A DNA stretch of 64,000 nt, taken from Polytrichum commune. Its lineage: Eukaryota > Streptophyta > Polytrichopsida > Polytrichales > Polytrichaceae. Positions 46,003-57,180 of the stretch are shown in pieces (within the stretch, counting starts at the first letter, position 1; every line of letters starts with the position of its first letter). The stretch spans positions 35,949,501 through 36,013,500 of the forward strand of contig OX485805.1 in assembly GCA_950295325.1 (NCBI GenBank), written 5' to 3'. The notes beneath the pieces were generated by a model that made no database searches, was not told where the DNA came from, and worked only from the letters and a program-made list of their open reading frames with translations. The translations under genes and the position numbers were made by a program.

Positions 46003-47208
46003 ATACATTGTAGAACAAAAAAGAATTTGGAGGAAGAAACTAGGAGAATATGATGAAATTTCCAATTATCATGCATTGAGAAGCATTATGGTCGAATGTT
46101 CTCTCTATATGTGTATTTGTTCACAAATAATACAATGTGCATGCAACTAAAGCGTGCTACAACAAGAGATGCCCACATCTAGAATTCTTTATTGTCATTT
46201 CTATCATACGGTTTGCTGATGGAACTGCACATAGAAAATTTCATCATGTCCAAAACTTGTGGATAAGTCTAGATGTACTTAGAACATAGTTCTAGATGAC
46301 ACCACCCAAATGAAGTGAGTCGTAGGAGGCGCGTACCACTTAATGTATTGTGGTGTTGTTAAGATTAGTCTTAACAACACCAAAAACATGGTAACCCTTA
46401 AAGTGTGTAGCGATTCAATGTACAACATCATATACATACTTTTAACGAGCCTCGTCAAGTCTAGAACTCATTGATTTTAAATTTGTTAGGGTTTCACCTT
46501 AATTTAGTAAATAATATCATGTGAATGACTCTATAACTATAAAAATTACATATTGACATTGATGATCAAAATACACAAAATATGTATTTGACCCAAAGGC
46601 ACCCATGTTGTGTTTTGAACCGAAATCTCTTATTACATTACACAATTCAACCGATTCAAAACATGCACTTGAAGAATAAAACTTATTCTAAGATAGGGTC
46701 CTTTTTTGACACAATTAGCTCCAAGTTTTAGTACGTAGTTCTAATACACGATTTGTTGTATGCAGAGGTCCAATCTAGGCCTCTCAGACGCTTAAGGGTC
46801 AAGCGATGTGCATGTTATAACTCTTGTCATTTGGGAGGTGTCATCTAACCACCCTTTTCCTTGTCTCAAAAGTTGTTGGCATCCAATTTTGGGACCGCAA
46901 ATAGGTGTGTAAGGTGTACACTAAACATTGTATTTAGTGTCATGTGATATTGTATGTCAATGTGGTAATTTTTATGAATGACTTTACAAGTATTATCATG
47001 GATGGTTGAATTTGGATGATATCCATGCCAATTACTGAAATGAAGTTTGGTATATTCCGCATCCTGGCAATTCTATAATGAAATACTATCATGAACGATT
47101 AAAATTTGAAAGAAAAAAAAAATCACTTGGTGAGTGATAGTAATTGCAACATTGTAAATCTATAATGCCCAAAACTCTCACAATGAATTACAATTACACG
47201 AGCGGTTT
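46003..47208. other. Intergenic, no gene recognised
   Basis: AT-rich. The only structure seen is the perfect hairpin at 46351-46382, listed separately. Confidence 0.45.
46351..46382. repeat. Perfect 14-bp-stem hairpin
   Basis: TGGTGTTGTTAAGA, loop TTAG, then the exact complement of the stem. It could be the centre of a fold-back element or a closed-up TIR pair; no flanking duplication is seen. Confidence 0.85.
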
Positions 47209-47221
47209 ACAGTTAGTATAT

Positions 47222-47395
47222 ATATAGAAGGCCGACAGGCCAGTGCCAAAGCACATGAGGCAGTTCACCACCTGGCAAGTTTTCCGTCAAGTAGAGAGGA
47301 GATTTCACAGTTGGGATTCGAACCGCCAACCTCTTCCTTGAGATTTGGGTATCTCTCCACTATCATCTGGTAGTTTAAGGTCATCTCGAACCATC
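47222..47395 (-). mobile_element. tRNA-derived SINE with 13-bp TSD
   Basis: A ~174-bp insertion flanked by direct repeats ACAGTTAGTATAT (47209-47221 and 47396-47408). On the minus strand it contains GGTTCGAATCC, a perfect match to the RNA polymerase III B box of tRNA genes, about 80 bp from its 5' end, with a plausible but weaker A box upstream (CCAGATGATAGTGGAGAG). It ends in a TA-rich tail. The long TSD and B box are diagnostic of SINE retroposition. Confidence 0.83.
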
Positions 47396-47408
47396 ACAGT
47401 TAGTATAT

Positions 47409-50400
47409 TAAAGTAAGACAAATAAAATTGGTGACACTACATCCATTATTCAGTGTAGTCAGCAGAGTGCTTTGTAAAACATGCTAGGGAACACAAAGGA
47501 ATAGTATAGATTCAAGTTTGTTAAAGATCTTGAGATTTTAGGTTTCATAATCCCTAAGTATGGGTTTAGTATACTATACTATACTATAACCATGATGGGA
47601 GCCTACACTAGAAGGAATGAATGTTCACTTGACATGGTTAATGAGATGGGGAAATTTGTATGAGTATACTAATTATAGTATTTAGTGTGGGTACAAGTCA
47701 ATTAAAATTAGCCATTATGCATGCCATTGTTCATAGATTAGTTCGTCAACCTTTGAACTTTAAGAGGGTTTTAGAGGACTCCGTTGGCGGTTTGGTTTTC
47801 TAACACCAACCGCGGGGGTCATAGTAAAAGCATGTTCCCTATATGTTGGTTGCTAATGCGTCCTAATAACTTAAGGCCACTCCTTAGACTACCCTAAATT
47901 GTCTCATTAGTGTGGGTTTGTATTTGGAGTTACGTGTTGCTATAAGTTTTTACTAACATTATTGTTACTAACTAACTTATATCATGTTCTCCGGTGTGCT
48001 CGCTAACTACACTAAATATGTTACTTAGTGTCACCAATTATAATTGTCTCGCTCAATACTAATTGTAAACAACGGTATAGTGTCACAAACATGAAATGCT
48101 AACCCAATTCCCTTGTAAAAAAATGGGGATAAAAGATTTAGAGTGATGCAATTATTGTCACTTACCAACCGATTTTTCATCCAAATTTCAATCATCCATG
48201 ACAATAATTCATCACAAGTTGTTGGAAAGAGAAGGTAGGATTTTGGCCAATGAATGAACTCATCCATCATCCATGACAATACTTGTTCACTTATTCATAA
48301 GAAGTGTCATCCGAAAAGTTGCCATAGTGACATAAAATACCATATGACACTAAATATCACATTCAATGTACTTATGTTATTTGGGTAAAAAACGATACTC
48401 TCAGTTAAAATGTTATAGCAATGCATATCTCCGAATGGTAACCCACATTTATTAGACAAAGAAGTGTAGTTCAAGGTCTCTAACCTCCATTTAGGGGTTG
48501 ATACGGCTTAAAGCATAATTATTAGGGTTGTACAATAGTAATCATCGCTTTCATCATCCCTACCCCCCCCCCCCCCAATTCGCCCTCCCCCTTGGTAGGT
48601 GTTGTGGGCGGCATTCACTCATCATATTGGACTTGAAGACATCAAGATATAATTGTTGTTTTGTACATCATATGATGTCAAAAGTGGTCAAATCCAGTTT
48701 ATAAGTTGTCTTCCTTTGACAATTGGATCAATGCATGTATAAATATGAACTATATAGAGGTTTTGAATTTGTAAGGATGACCTAGATTTTGTGAGTAATC
48801 GCTCACCAATATTTTTTGCATATAGCCATGTTTTCACCTCCTATATGTAGTGGGTTGTGTTATTCATGGTTTGAATTTCTTAAATTGAGTGAACATTCAC
48901 CTTAATACATGTTACGAATTTGTTCAAAGTGTCACATAGACCATGGAATGGTAGTTTGAAACCCTAATCCCGTAGAGTTGAGTCAAGCATTTTCCATGTA
49001 CTAACACACAATGTAAAATGAAGGTTGCGTTCTAGAAAGTAAGAGGTTTGTGAAGCATGTGGGAGTAAACCCGTCGATTTAAAGATCACATCCATGCCGT
49101 TTGTGTCTTCAAATAGCTTGGTGAACTCCTTGTAAGGAATTTTCTAGTTTTGGAACGAGTTAATCATAATTACTTGGGTTGAAACTTTGCAAGTGTTCAA
49201 ATGTTTTAGGTTAAGGAAGATACAAAAGATGAGAGTTCAAAGTGACTAAATTGGGACATATATAACTTTGGAATGACAATGGTACTAAATCAAGACATAT
49301 TGAGTGATGGATTACATAGAAAACATATGATGATAGATGCCTATGATGTAGTGTCAAGTTCCATTCATTGTGGTTTTCTTGCAGTTTTACGCGTGTTTCT
49401 CTATTAGGAACTTTCAAAGTAAGTTCAAATCAATTTTGGGTCTACAAGGTCCAAGCCATGTATAGATTGCATGAATGTCTTCCAGACTTATTTTGTTTTA
49501 AAGAAGCGCCATTCAAACATGGAAAGCTTTCATCATGATTTTCACAACTTTTGTTGCATTTCACTAGTCAATATTGTTCATCGTTCGTACAAAGATTTTG
49601 AACGCACATGTGAGACGTCATGATATCTCCTTATGAGATTTTGATTCCATTTTTCTTTGAAGTAGTTACACTAGCCACCTATCACCACGCAAAAACATTG
49701 AACAAAAAACATACTTTATTTGCATCCTCATCTCACCTTTCAATCTTCTCATGTGGACACAATGGGAAGAATGTTCTTTATGGACATTGATGGCCTTACT
49801 ATAAAGTTGTAAAGCACACGTGTGACACTCACATTAATTCCCATTGTGAAAGTAGCGTGACTTACTTTAGATTCCATGAACCATGCATCCAGTTGTTTGA
49901 CATTGTGCAAAGATCCTTTCCAAAAGTTGGTTGAAAAGGTTCTATGGTATGTTTGCTCCAAGGACCCCGAAACTTTATCAAATATAGCGGACTGATTTCT
50001 CCATCAAATGAGTCATGTAATATATCATTAGAAATATCTTACAAATTTTCTTCCAATCGTGTTTAATAGTCCTTCTAATTCATACATATTAACACACAAA
50101 GCCCTTGAAGTATGTAATGTGTTAGTTTGAAGATGGGTTTGGTGTAGAATCAAATGGACACATTTGAGTATGTTTTGCAACAAAGGTAATGAAATGGACT
50201 CACATTTAAATGTGAATAAAAGTTGTGCATAAGATTTAACGGCATGACTTGCACTCTTGTTTTTTCAGAGCCCATAATTCTAGAATAAACTCAGGGTTAG
50301 GTGGCCCATTTTTTCAATATAACATTGTATGCAGACGGTGCATGCAATTGACTACTCCTTGGTGGCTGCTCTTCAATTGGTTTACTTCATGTTTTTTTAT

Positions 50401-50412
50401 TTTTATTATAAC
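47409..50412. other. Intergenic, no gene recognised
   Basis: About 3 kb AT-rich. Contains repeat R2 copy 2 (47826-47852) and a 15-C run near 48565. No protein family was recognised on either strand. Confidence 0.45.
47826..47852 (+). repeat. Dispersed repeat R2, copy 2
   Basis: Same text as 44481-44506 with one substitution. It is followed here by unrelated sequence. Confidence 0.6.
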
Positions 50413-50640
50413 ATGTTATCCTCAGAGGGTGCAATGTACCAAACACATATGCCTATACGTCAGTGCACAAAAAGGTATTAATTTGAACTTTGTCGTATTA
50501 CATGTACATATGCTACATAAATTCTAACCCGTAGTTATGTACATGTATGAAGGACCTTTTGGAAATATACAACATTCGTACTTGTATGATAGTGCAACAT
50601 ACTTTATTGCATAGTTTTTTTCATTTTGGCTTATTTAGCA

Positions 50641-50808
50641 TCAAAAGGAACCAACAACAACTGGACATACGATCTTATTGATCATTTGATGATAGACTTA
50701 AAAACAATAATTGCATTAGCTTTTATGACATGTACTACAAACTTACATGCTCGTGAGTTAAAGACTTTATTGAAAAGGTCTTTGATGGCTTTATTGATGA
50801 ATGCCCAC
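50641..50808 (+). pseudogene. B3 copy of GRV/PIDLM protein C-terminus
   Basis: Reads GTNNNWTYDLIDHLMIDLKT then IIALAFMT, matching GANNKWTYDLTDHLMVDLET in the B1 ORF. The reading continues to DALLMNA-like sequence where MITE M interrupts it; the ancestral ...GC|TAGGATATT stop context resumes after the MITE at 51220. Everything upstream of the W-T-Y-D-L part is deleted. Confidence 0.7.
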
Positions 50809-51213
50809 GGGGAGATCACTTCATTGTCAAGTTGACACCACGTGCGGACAAAGTTTGCTACCCCTATATTACATGCCATATATAATTTTAAAGTTTATGA
50901 TATTTTTTCTACATATACATAACCATTGATAATATCTTTTGTATATTTTTCTGAAATTTTTAGTCATCTTTGTTTTTTTAGTAATTGTTTTAGTTCGATT
51001 TTGTGTCATTCTAGTTAGAAACAGTATGTTTTATGAAAAAACAAATCATCAAATTTAGTTACCACTTTTAACTATGTCATAGGTACTGTGTATATCTACT
51101 CATGAAAACAATTTGATAAAATTTTGACCCATTTTAGTGGTGCAATTTACCAAAAGAAGATTTTTTTTGGTCGCATGTGGTGTTCAACTTGACAATGGAG
51201 TGACCTCCCCGTG
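50806..51213. mobile_element. 408-bp MITE 'M', copy 2, nested in B3
   Basis: The inverted ends CACGGGGAGATCACTTCATT and the complementary right end (GGAGTGACCTCCCCGTG) match copy 1 (43702-44108) and the interiors match closely. The TSD is TGAATGCC / TGAATGCT (50798-50805, 51214-51221), 7 of 8. Comparison with element B1, which lacks the insertion at the same place, confirms the insertion point. Confidence 0.93.
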
Positions 51214-51574
51214 TGAATGCTAGGATATTGCATTATATATTTTCATAGGGGTTGATTGTAATTTAGAAGTGAATTTGTATATTTATGTTAATGCCTACAC
51301 ATGAATGACATTGTGCTATGTATTAATGTTGTCACTTGTATTTTGTCATTGAAATTGTATGTATATTGCATTATTTTACAAGGATAAACTTGTAGGGGGG
51401 GGGGGGGGGTTAGAGTATGTTGTGACACAGATGATTCTTGGTTTTAATGGAAGGTGCACCTCCGGGATTGTATCATGGCAACATGGCATGGCCTAAGTGA
51501 CCATTAAAACAATGTGTAAGCGAATTTCATTGGTTATAGTTTGGTTGAAGCGGGCTATTTCTAAATATCTACAT

Positions 51575-51926
51575 GTTTCATCTAGCCTTGATCCAAGTCA
51601 ATTGATCTTTAAATAAAGTTGGATTGCCGTTCAGTTGACTAACAAGTGTACATTTGAAAATTCTAAAATCCCCTACCTCAACATAAGCCACAATGAACTT
51701 CACACTAAAAGATCTTATGTTTTCAAGTCTAGTGATACTAGCATACAAATGTTGTGCATGTTTTATAGGTCCTCCATACATATACATAACTACGAGTTAT
51801 AATTTGTGTCGCATGTGTATACAAAATACGGCAAGTTCAAATTGATACCTACTTTTGTGCACTCACATATACTCGTACGTGTTGAGCATAGTCACAAAGT
51901 GTCACTCCCCCCCCCCCCCCCTTTTG
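51575..51926. mobile_element. B-family fragment B4
   Basis: Same orientation as B1; matches its middle and right parts: TGACTAACAAGTGTAC, CCCTACCTCAACATAAGCCA, and later TACGGCAAG...GTGCACTCACATATACTCGTACGTG. On minus this includes RIFKCTLVSQLNGNP of the shared protein. It ends at a 16-C run (about 51907-51922) in place of the usual TIR. The left boundary is unclear. Confidence 0.65.
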
Positions 51927-52650
51927 GCGTAGTTTCAGGACTAACATAATGGATGGAATTAGAGTGATAGGAGTCCACACATAAGATGGAAACACACATG
52001 ACAAAAAGGACAAAAACAATCCATAAGAGAAACCATTCCATTCCTACTCCCTTTCAAGTAATGTTATATGATACAACGTTGGTTAAAAATGACAACAATA
52101 GGTAGTACCAAAGGCTCCTTTCTCTATACTTGAAAGTCAAAAAACACGCCAAAAAAAAACAAAGCGAGTCTACTAGGTATGGTAAGTCATGTACTATTAC
52201 TATGTCTTTAGTTGTCAAAGTCACTTTCACATGATGTATAAGATATGATGTGTTGTCCTCACATTTTGTAAGGAAGGGAAAAAGAGGGGGCAAGTTGAGG
52301 ATGAGAAAGCAACCTACGACGGAACCACACATTCATTTCCACATCGTTTGTTTTATTCCTTGATTTTATAATGTCCTTATAAGCTTGCTTTATGCGGCCT
52401 CCTTGTGTGGGTGGACCCTTGATGTGGTATGATGTTATAATTCCTTGGCCCATTCTGACGGCTTGGGCATATTCAATATATAAGTCTTTCTTCCAATTAC
52501 AAAAAATACTATCCCGGATTATAGTACAATTGAACTTGAGTTTTTTTAATTTGATGAAGGAAAATGGAGATCGTGTCTTAGAGTTTAAGCAACCTATAAA
52601 ATAGTTTAAATGAAGTACAATGACTCGTACTACGTTACGTAGTCCACACA
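51927..52650. other. Intergenic, weak similarity to 57360-57490
   Basis: The reverse complement of about 51938-52055 resembles 57360-57490 (shared TCTTATGTGTGTGGACTCCT and TCTAATTTCATCC-like text). An unidentified open frame runs on minus at 52259-52651. No gene can be supported. Confidence 0.4.
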
Positions 52651-52656
52651 AACTAA

Positions 52657-52848
52657 GGGTGGGTTTGCACTAGGGTCCAAGATCAAAGAAACCCAAAAAA
52701 TACAGGCGATCCCATTTTGTGAGTTCTCATTCAAGAATATATTCTTTGTAGTTTTGAGGATCCAGTCTTGAATCCGAAAGTGAAGTGTGTTAAGGGATGT
52801 TATGGGACCCCAACTTTCTAACAATTGAATCCTAATGCAAACCCAACC
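52657..52848. mobile_element. PIF/Harbinger-like (Tourist) MITE, TAA TSD
   Basis: A 192-bp element whose ends are GGGTGGGTTTGCACTAG and CTAATGCAAACCCAACC, an imperfect inverted repeat. The 3-bp TSD TAA flanks both sides (52654-52656, 52849-52851). A G-rich TIR with TAA target duplication is characteristic of Tourist-type MITEs of the PIF/Harbinger superfamily. It is non-coding. Confidence 0.82.
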
Positions 52849-52851
52849 TAA

Positions 52852-55800
52852 GGTTTTGTCTAATTAATCATGATCATGCAACAAAATTGGTTATTTCTAG
52901 AACCTACACCATCACAACATTACTTAGCAGAAAGGTGATGCACCCTAGAGCCAAAAATCCAAGTGTAATCATGCCCCCCTTATGTTGGTCCAGCCTTGCA
53001 AAATGAACAACACTCACCCTGAGTATAGTAGTGTCAACTCACAAGAGTGAACCAACATTTGGGGGGGGGGGGAAGTTCAATAGTTTTCTTATAGCCTAGA
53101 CCATCCCATTTGAAAAAAAGGAGCAACAACATTAGGCTTCAAAAGGTAATGATACAATCAAGCTTTCTTCATAAAGTTCTTAATCTTTAACCTTGCAAAC
53201 TTCTTTTAACAGAAAATGAACAAAACTTTACTATATGAGAAATGATTCAATGAGTCTCTAGTGGTGAAAACCCCGGGAAATAACAATGAAACAAGTTACA
53301 TGACTGTAGGGACTACCTCCTATTTTAGAGTCCATAAAATATGTTACAATCCCTCAATATGGTCTGCTTTCACTTCACACAAAACTTGAGAGCCCATCAA
53401 ATGCAAAAATAGATGTTTATTATTACCACGACACGGGTCTTTGAATGATTCTTCAAGTGCCCTTAGATTATCATGGTCACGACTCTCGGTCCGTGTGCAA
53501 AGATCGAGTGTCTTTGACGGCTCTTGAGGCAACTCGTCGACGTCCCACTTATTATCAAATGAATGTGTCAAGTGTCCACCTCGGCTAGCAGCAGTGAAGA
53601 TGAAGAAGAAGCCGATTGTTGCACCAAAGGACCCGCTTACCATGAGAGGATTGGCATGCACATCCAACACCAACGTCCATGCATGAATGAAGTAACGATC
53701 AAACCTCCAACACAATCACGTTAATTAATTAATTTATTTATTTAAAAAAAAACACTTCAAACTCATGCAAGCATTTGTCTTCCAACCTCATTGTGATAGC
53801 CATAATAGTCATAGAAAACCCCACTCAATTCACATTTGTGAACACAACTACCACCAAAAACCATCAAGGGTTGTCCCCCGAAACAACCTTGGTCATACCC
53901 ACATTGGATGCCAAGTTTGATAAAGTCTTATAATCACCAAAAACCCATATGAAAATGATTTGAATATCCGTGGGTTTGGTTCATGCTGGAGTGATTATAT
54001 TTTATTGCAATCTACTGCAATGCACATGATAGGTTAGCTAGAATTACACTGATTGATAGGAGGGAAACCATGATGATATTTCACAACAAAGTAGTTGACA
54101 AGTACATAAACTGCACATAGTGGACAAATTTGACATATGAAGCCATGGTGGGAATAATTTGACGCCATGCCTTTAGCAAATATGGTCACATCTAGGAAAA
54201 TAGTATATCAACACAAATTAAAGCTCGTCTCCAACAAAGACCACATTGCTCCCCTAGTGACAATAGCACGTACTCATAAGGAAAAATCATAAAAGTTTAT
54301 TACGAAAAAACACCATCTATGTTCACAATATCTTAAACAATAAGATGTATTTGAATAACCCCCTCATTGTATGCGCAAAAATGGTTGAACATGCAATCAT
54401 ATCATTCAAAACCAAAAGGCTCTCTGAGGACTCAAGTGGCATTAGCAATGACAAAAATAATAGTACAACAAAATGCCCGACACACACCAAACTCTTGATG
54501 GGATTTCCTATTGTGCACTTTATGGCTTGAAAAAAGGAGAACTTTTTGCAAGCCTCACCACCACATAGCTTCATCAACTAGTATCTCAACTCGAAATAAT
54601 GATTAAGAAAGCAAAAGGGTTCAAAGACATACATCCCATATTTCCCCATGTTGCAATATAGGCCCTGCCCTCTAGCAAGACACCATGGTAAGATGGGGCA
54701 CTTCCTCCACCTCATTCAACTCCCAAGGGGGACAAAAGTTGACATGCATGGATTGGAAAACAACCCATACCAGCTCATCATTTTGAGAGATGGAAATGTT
54801 AACATCACTAGAGTATAGATTAAAAAAACAACAAAAACACACAAAAAAGAAATATAAAGGTTACAAAAAAAACAATGACCATCTTACTTGGCTTAAATAT
54901 TACACCAACAATCTTAGTGATTTGTGACAAGGAAAACAAGTGGGTGGGATTAAAATTCAACTCTCTAAACCCAAAGATTGTATAGACTTGATCAATGATA
55001 GGTGCTCATTTATATTGATAATTAAAAAAAAAAAAAATACAAGTGAAATTTAAAAATGCAAATGAATTGCCTACTAAAGTAGAGGCAATAGCAAGAAGGA
55101 CTTCCCCGACCTCATCCAAGAGCAACTGTATTTGAACAACATTTAATAAAACTTCAAAGCAAATGCAAAATACAAATTCATCTGTACCGCCAAACACATG
55201 AACAGTAAATTTGCCCACATCTACCTCGCCAATTTCAATTTAAAAAACAGTATAATTGACCATGGATTTGACATCAAAGAAATTGAACATGCCCTAGCTA
55301 ATCACAAAAAACAATAGAGACAAGGCATCAAGAAGCCACCATAACAAGCGCCAAAGCATACACCCTCACACTCACAATAACTAAAATTTCACAACAAGAC
55401 TCCTAAATTACATTATTCCCGCACTGCGGCAAATCATGGGGGGAAAACCTTCACTACCTTATATTTTGTTGGGATAGATCATAGTGAAACTAAACTCCAC
55501 ATTGGAAGATTAAACATAGTATGTTCCATGATAGGTGAGTGTAGAAGAAACAAGTAGCATTTTGCAAAAGCTTCATAAACTTCCATGGATACAAACAAAG
55601 TATGAAAGGTTGCAGAAGATGTTTAGTCCTTCGCTCATCCCCATGGCTAAAGGGAAGCCTACATTGTGGCCGAAATACATATAATAAAATAACTCTTACT
55701 ATATGTTGGCATTAAGACTTATCCCCACCTTCCCAACCTACTGTACATTATGTCCAAGAAAGTCTCCAAAACATAAACAAAATAAATAATAACTAAACTC

Positions 55801-55890
55801 CCCCCCCCCCCAAAAAAAAATCAAAAACAAAAACCAAAAATATCTTCCAATACATCATTCACTCTATACAAAGAAGATAACCATAGAAAA
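52852..55890. other. Intergenic, one orphan ORF, no gene supported
   Basis: Mostly AT/AC-rich, with a 10-G run near 53060. The minus-strand frame 53344-53715 (123 codons; contains GSFGATIGFFFIFTAASRGG and FDNKWDVDELPQEPSK) looks more protein-like than its neighbours, but I recognise no family and see no partner exons. Confidence 0.4.
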
Positions 55891-55899
55891 ATAATCTAC

Positions 55900-57180
55900 C
55901 CCTTAGAAGACCTAAACGCACTTCTCACAAACCAAACTGACTTAGCCACCCCCCTCACTTGCTAGTTAAACTACACACACTAAACTACATTGCTCTAAAT
56001 AAATAAATATTTTCTATAGGCATCCCCAAAACAAAATAAAATCATACACACCATACAACACCTCACTAAAATATTTCCCCACTCACACGCATCCTCATAC
56101 AATTATGAACGAAACCCCCACTGCATACCAAACTACCGCTTGTCCAAACTCACAACAAAAAATTCCATTAGAAAAAATTCCATTAGAAAAAATTGAATGA
56201 AACATAATACTTAGTTGCTTACTTCTTTTAACATGTGGCAATATTGTAGCCAACATGAGGCCCATGTCATACCTCTTACAAAACACCCGGCTAACCATAA
56301 AAAACAAAATAAGACATATTGTATAATAATCACAATAGAATTACAACATGAATACCAACACCTAACCAAATCCTTCAAAATCCTATTCAAACCCACACAC
56401 CCCTAACACACATAAACCACATTATCACATTCCCACCTACACACCTACATACAATAACATACCTACCATCCCTCTCCAAGAATCACATATGCTCTAATAA
56501 TCAAAATGAACCCCTCCATTGAAACTTGCAACCTACAACTTCAGCAACTACCCTCGGGGGGTTCACTCCCTCTTATATTTTGCATACACGTGCGTTCATG
56601 ACCTATTTATTGGGGGGGTTATTTACCTTGCAGAAAAGATTATAAGGTGATGGTATTTTACATGTAAAAAGCCTGAAAATATTATATGTGATGGTATTTT
56701 ACATGTAAACATGTTTCACTATTTTAAAATCCCCTATTTTACATGTAAAATTTTTCCAAATTTTATCTACAATGAATATATTGGACCCTATTTTTTTATC
56801 GCATGTTGTTCTACGATTTTCGCCAGTGAACCCCCCGAGCAACTACCAACCCCATAGTAGAACCTTCAACTTCTTGGATAAATAACAAGACTCTCCAACC
56901 CAGTAAGAAGATACATAGAGACCCCACACCCGTATATCCAATTTTACAACACGGAACTCGACCAAATTCCCCCCTACACACCATCCATAGGAAACTCAAC
57001 AAATATATATACCTTAACCTAGAACTTCCAAGCCTCATGACCTTGCAAAGACAATTCCTGTACATACCCGCACAACTCACCAAAGCATTAAGGTGCAATG
57101 AACCCTTAATAGAGTACATACAACCCCTACAAACCCCAAACATTCATCCTATCCCACAACAACACCACTCTTAATAAGCC
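55900..57180 (+). pseudogene. AC-rich LINE-like remnant, split by a MITE
   Basis: Strongly strand-asymmetric (A/C-rich on plus) like the clear LINE remnant at 60.3-62.9 kb. Near the right end, plus-strand text reads LNLELPSLMTLQRQFLYIPA, then QLTKALRCNEPLIEYIQ and PNIHPIPQQHH, resembling the region after the RT catalytic core of a LINE. Other parts are too decayed to place. The 287-bp element at 56553-56839 interrupts it with an 8-bp TSD. Confidence 0.45.
56553..56839. mobile_element. TIR element 'A' derivative, 287 bp, 8-bp TSD
   Basis: The TSD CAACTACC is perfect (56545-56552, 56840-56847). The ends CTCGGGGGGTTCACTCCCTC and AGTGAACCCCCCGAG match element A (16955-18267), as do the subterminal texts TATATTTTGCATACAC and ATTTTCGCCAGTG. 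The interior holds three ATTTTACATGTAAA motifs and no ORF. It is a MITE-size deletion derivative of the A family. Confidence 0.93.

Larger units (their letters stand above)
50421..51466. mobile_element. TIR transposon B3 (reverse orientation), host of MITE M
   Basis: A B-family element inverted relative to B1. Its left end CTCAGAGGGTGCAATGTACC corresponds to B1's right end, and its right end AAGGTGCACCTCCGGG to B1's left end. The putative 8-bp TSD has two mismatches (ATGTTATC and ATTGTATC), so it is an old insertion. It keeps the C-terminal part of the protein gene on plus (50641-50808). MITE M copy 2 has inserted beside the stop codon. A 17-G run lies at about 51397-51413. Confidence 0.75.

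Noticed and set aside
53344-53715. A 123-codon minus-strand ORF that looks protein-like
   Set aside because: No recognised family, no start context or neighbouring exons; left as an orphan open frame.
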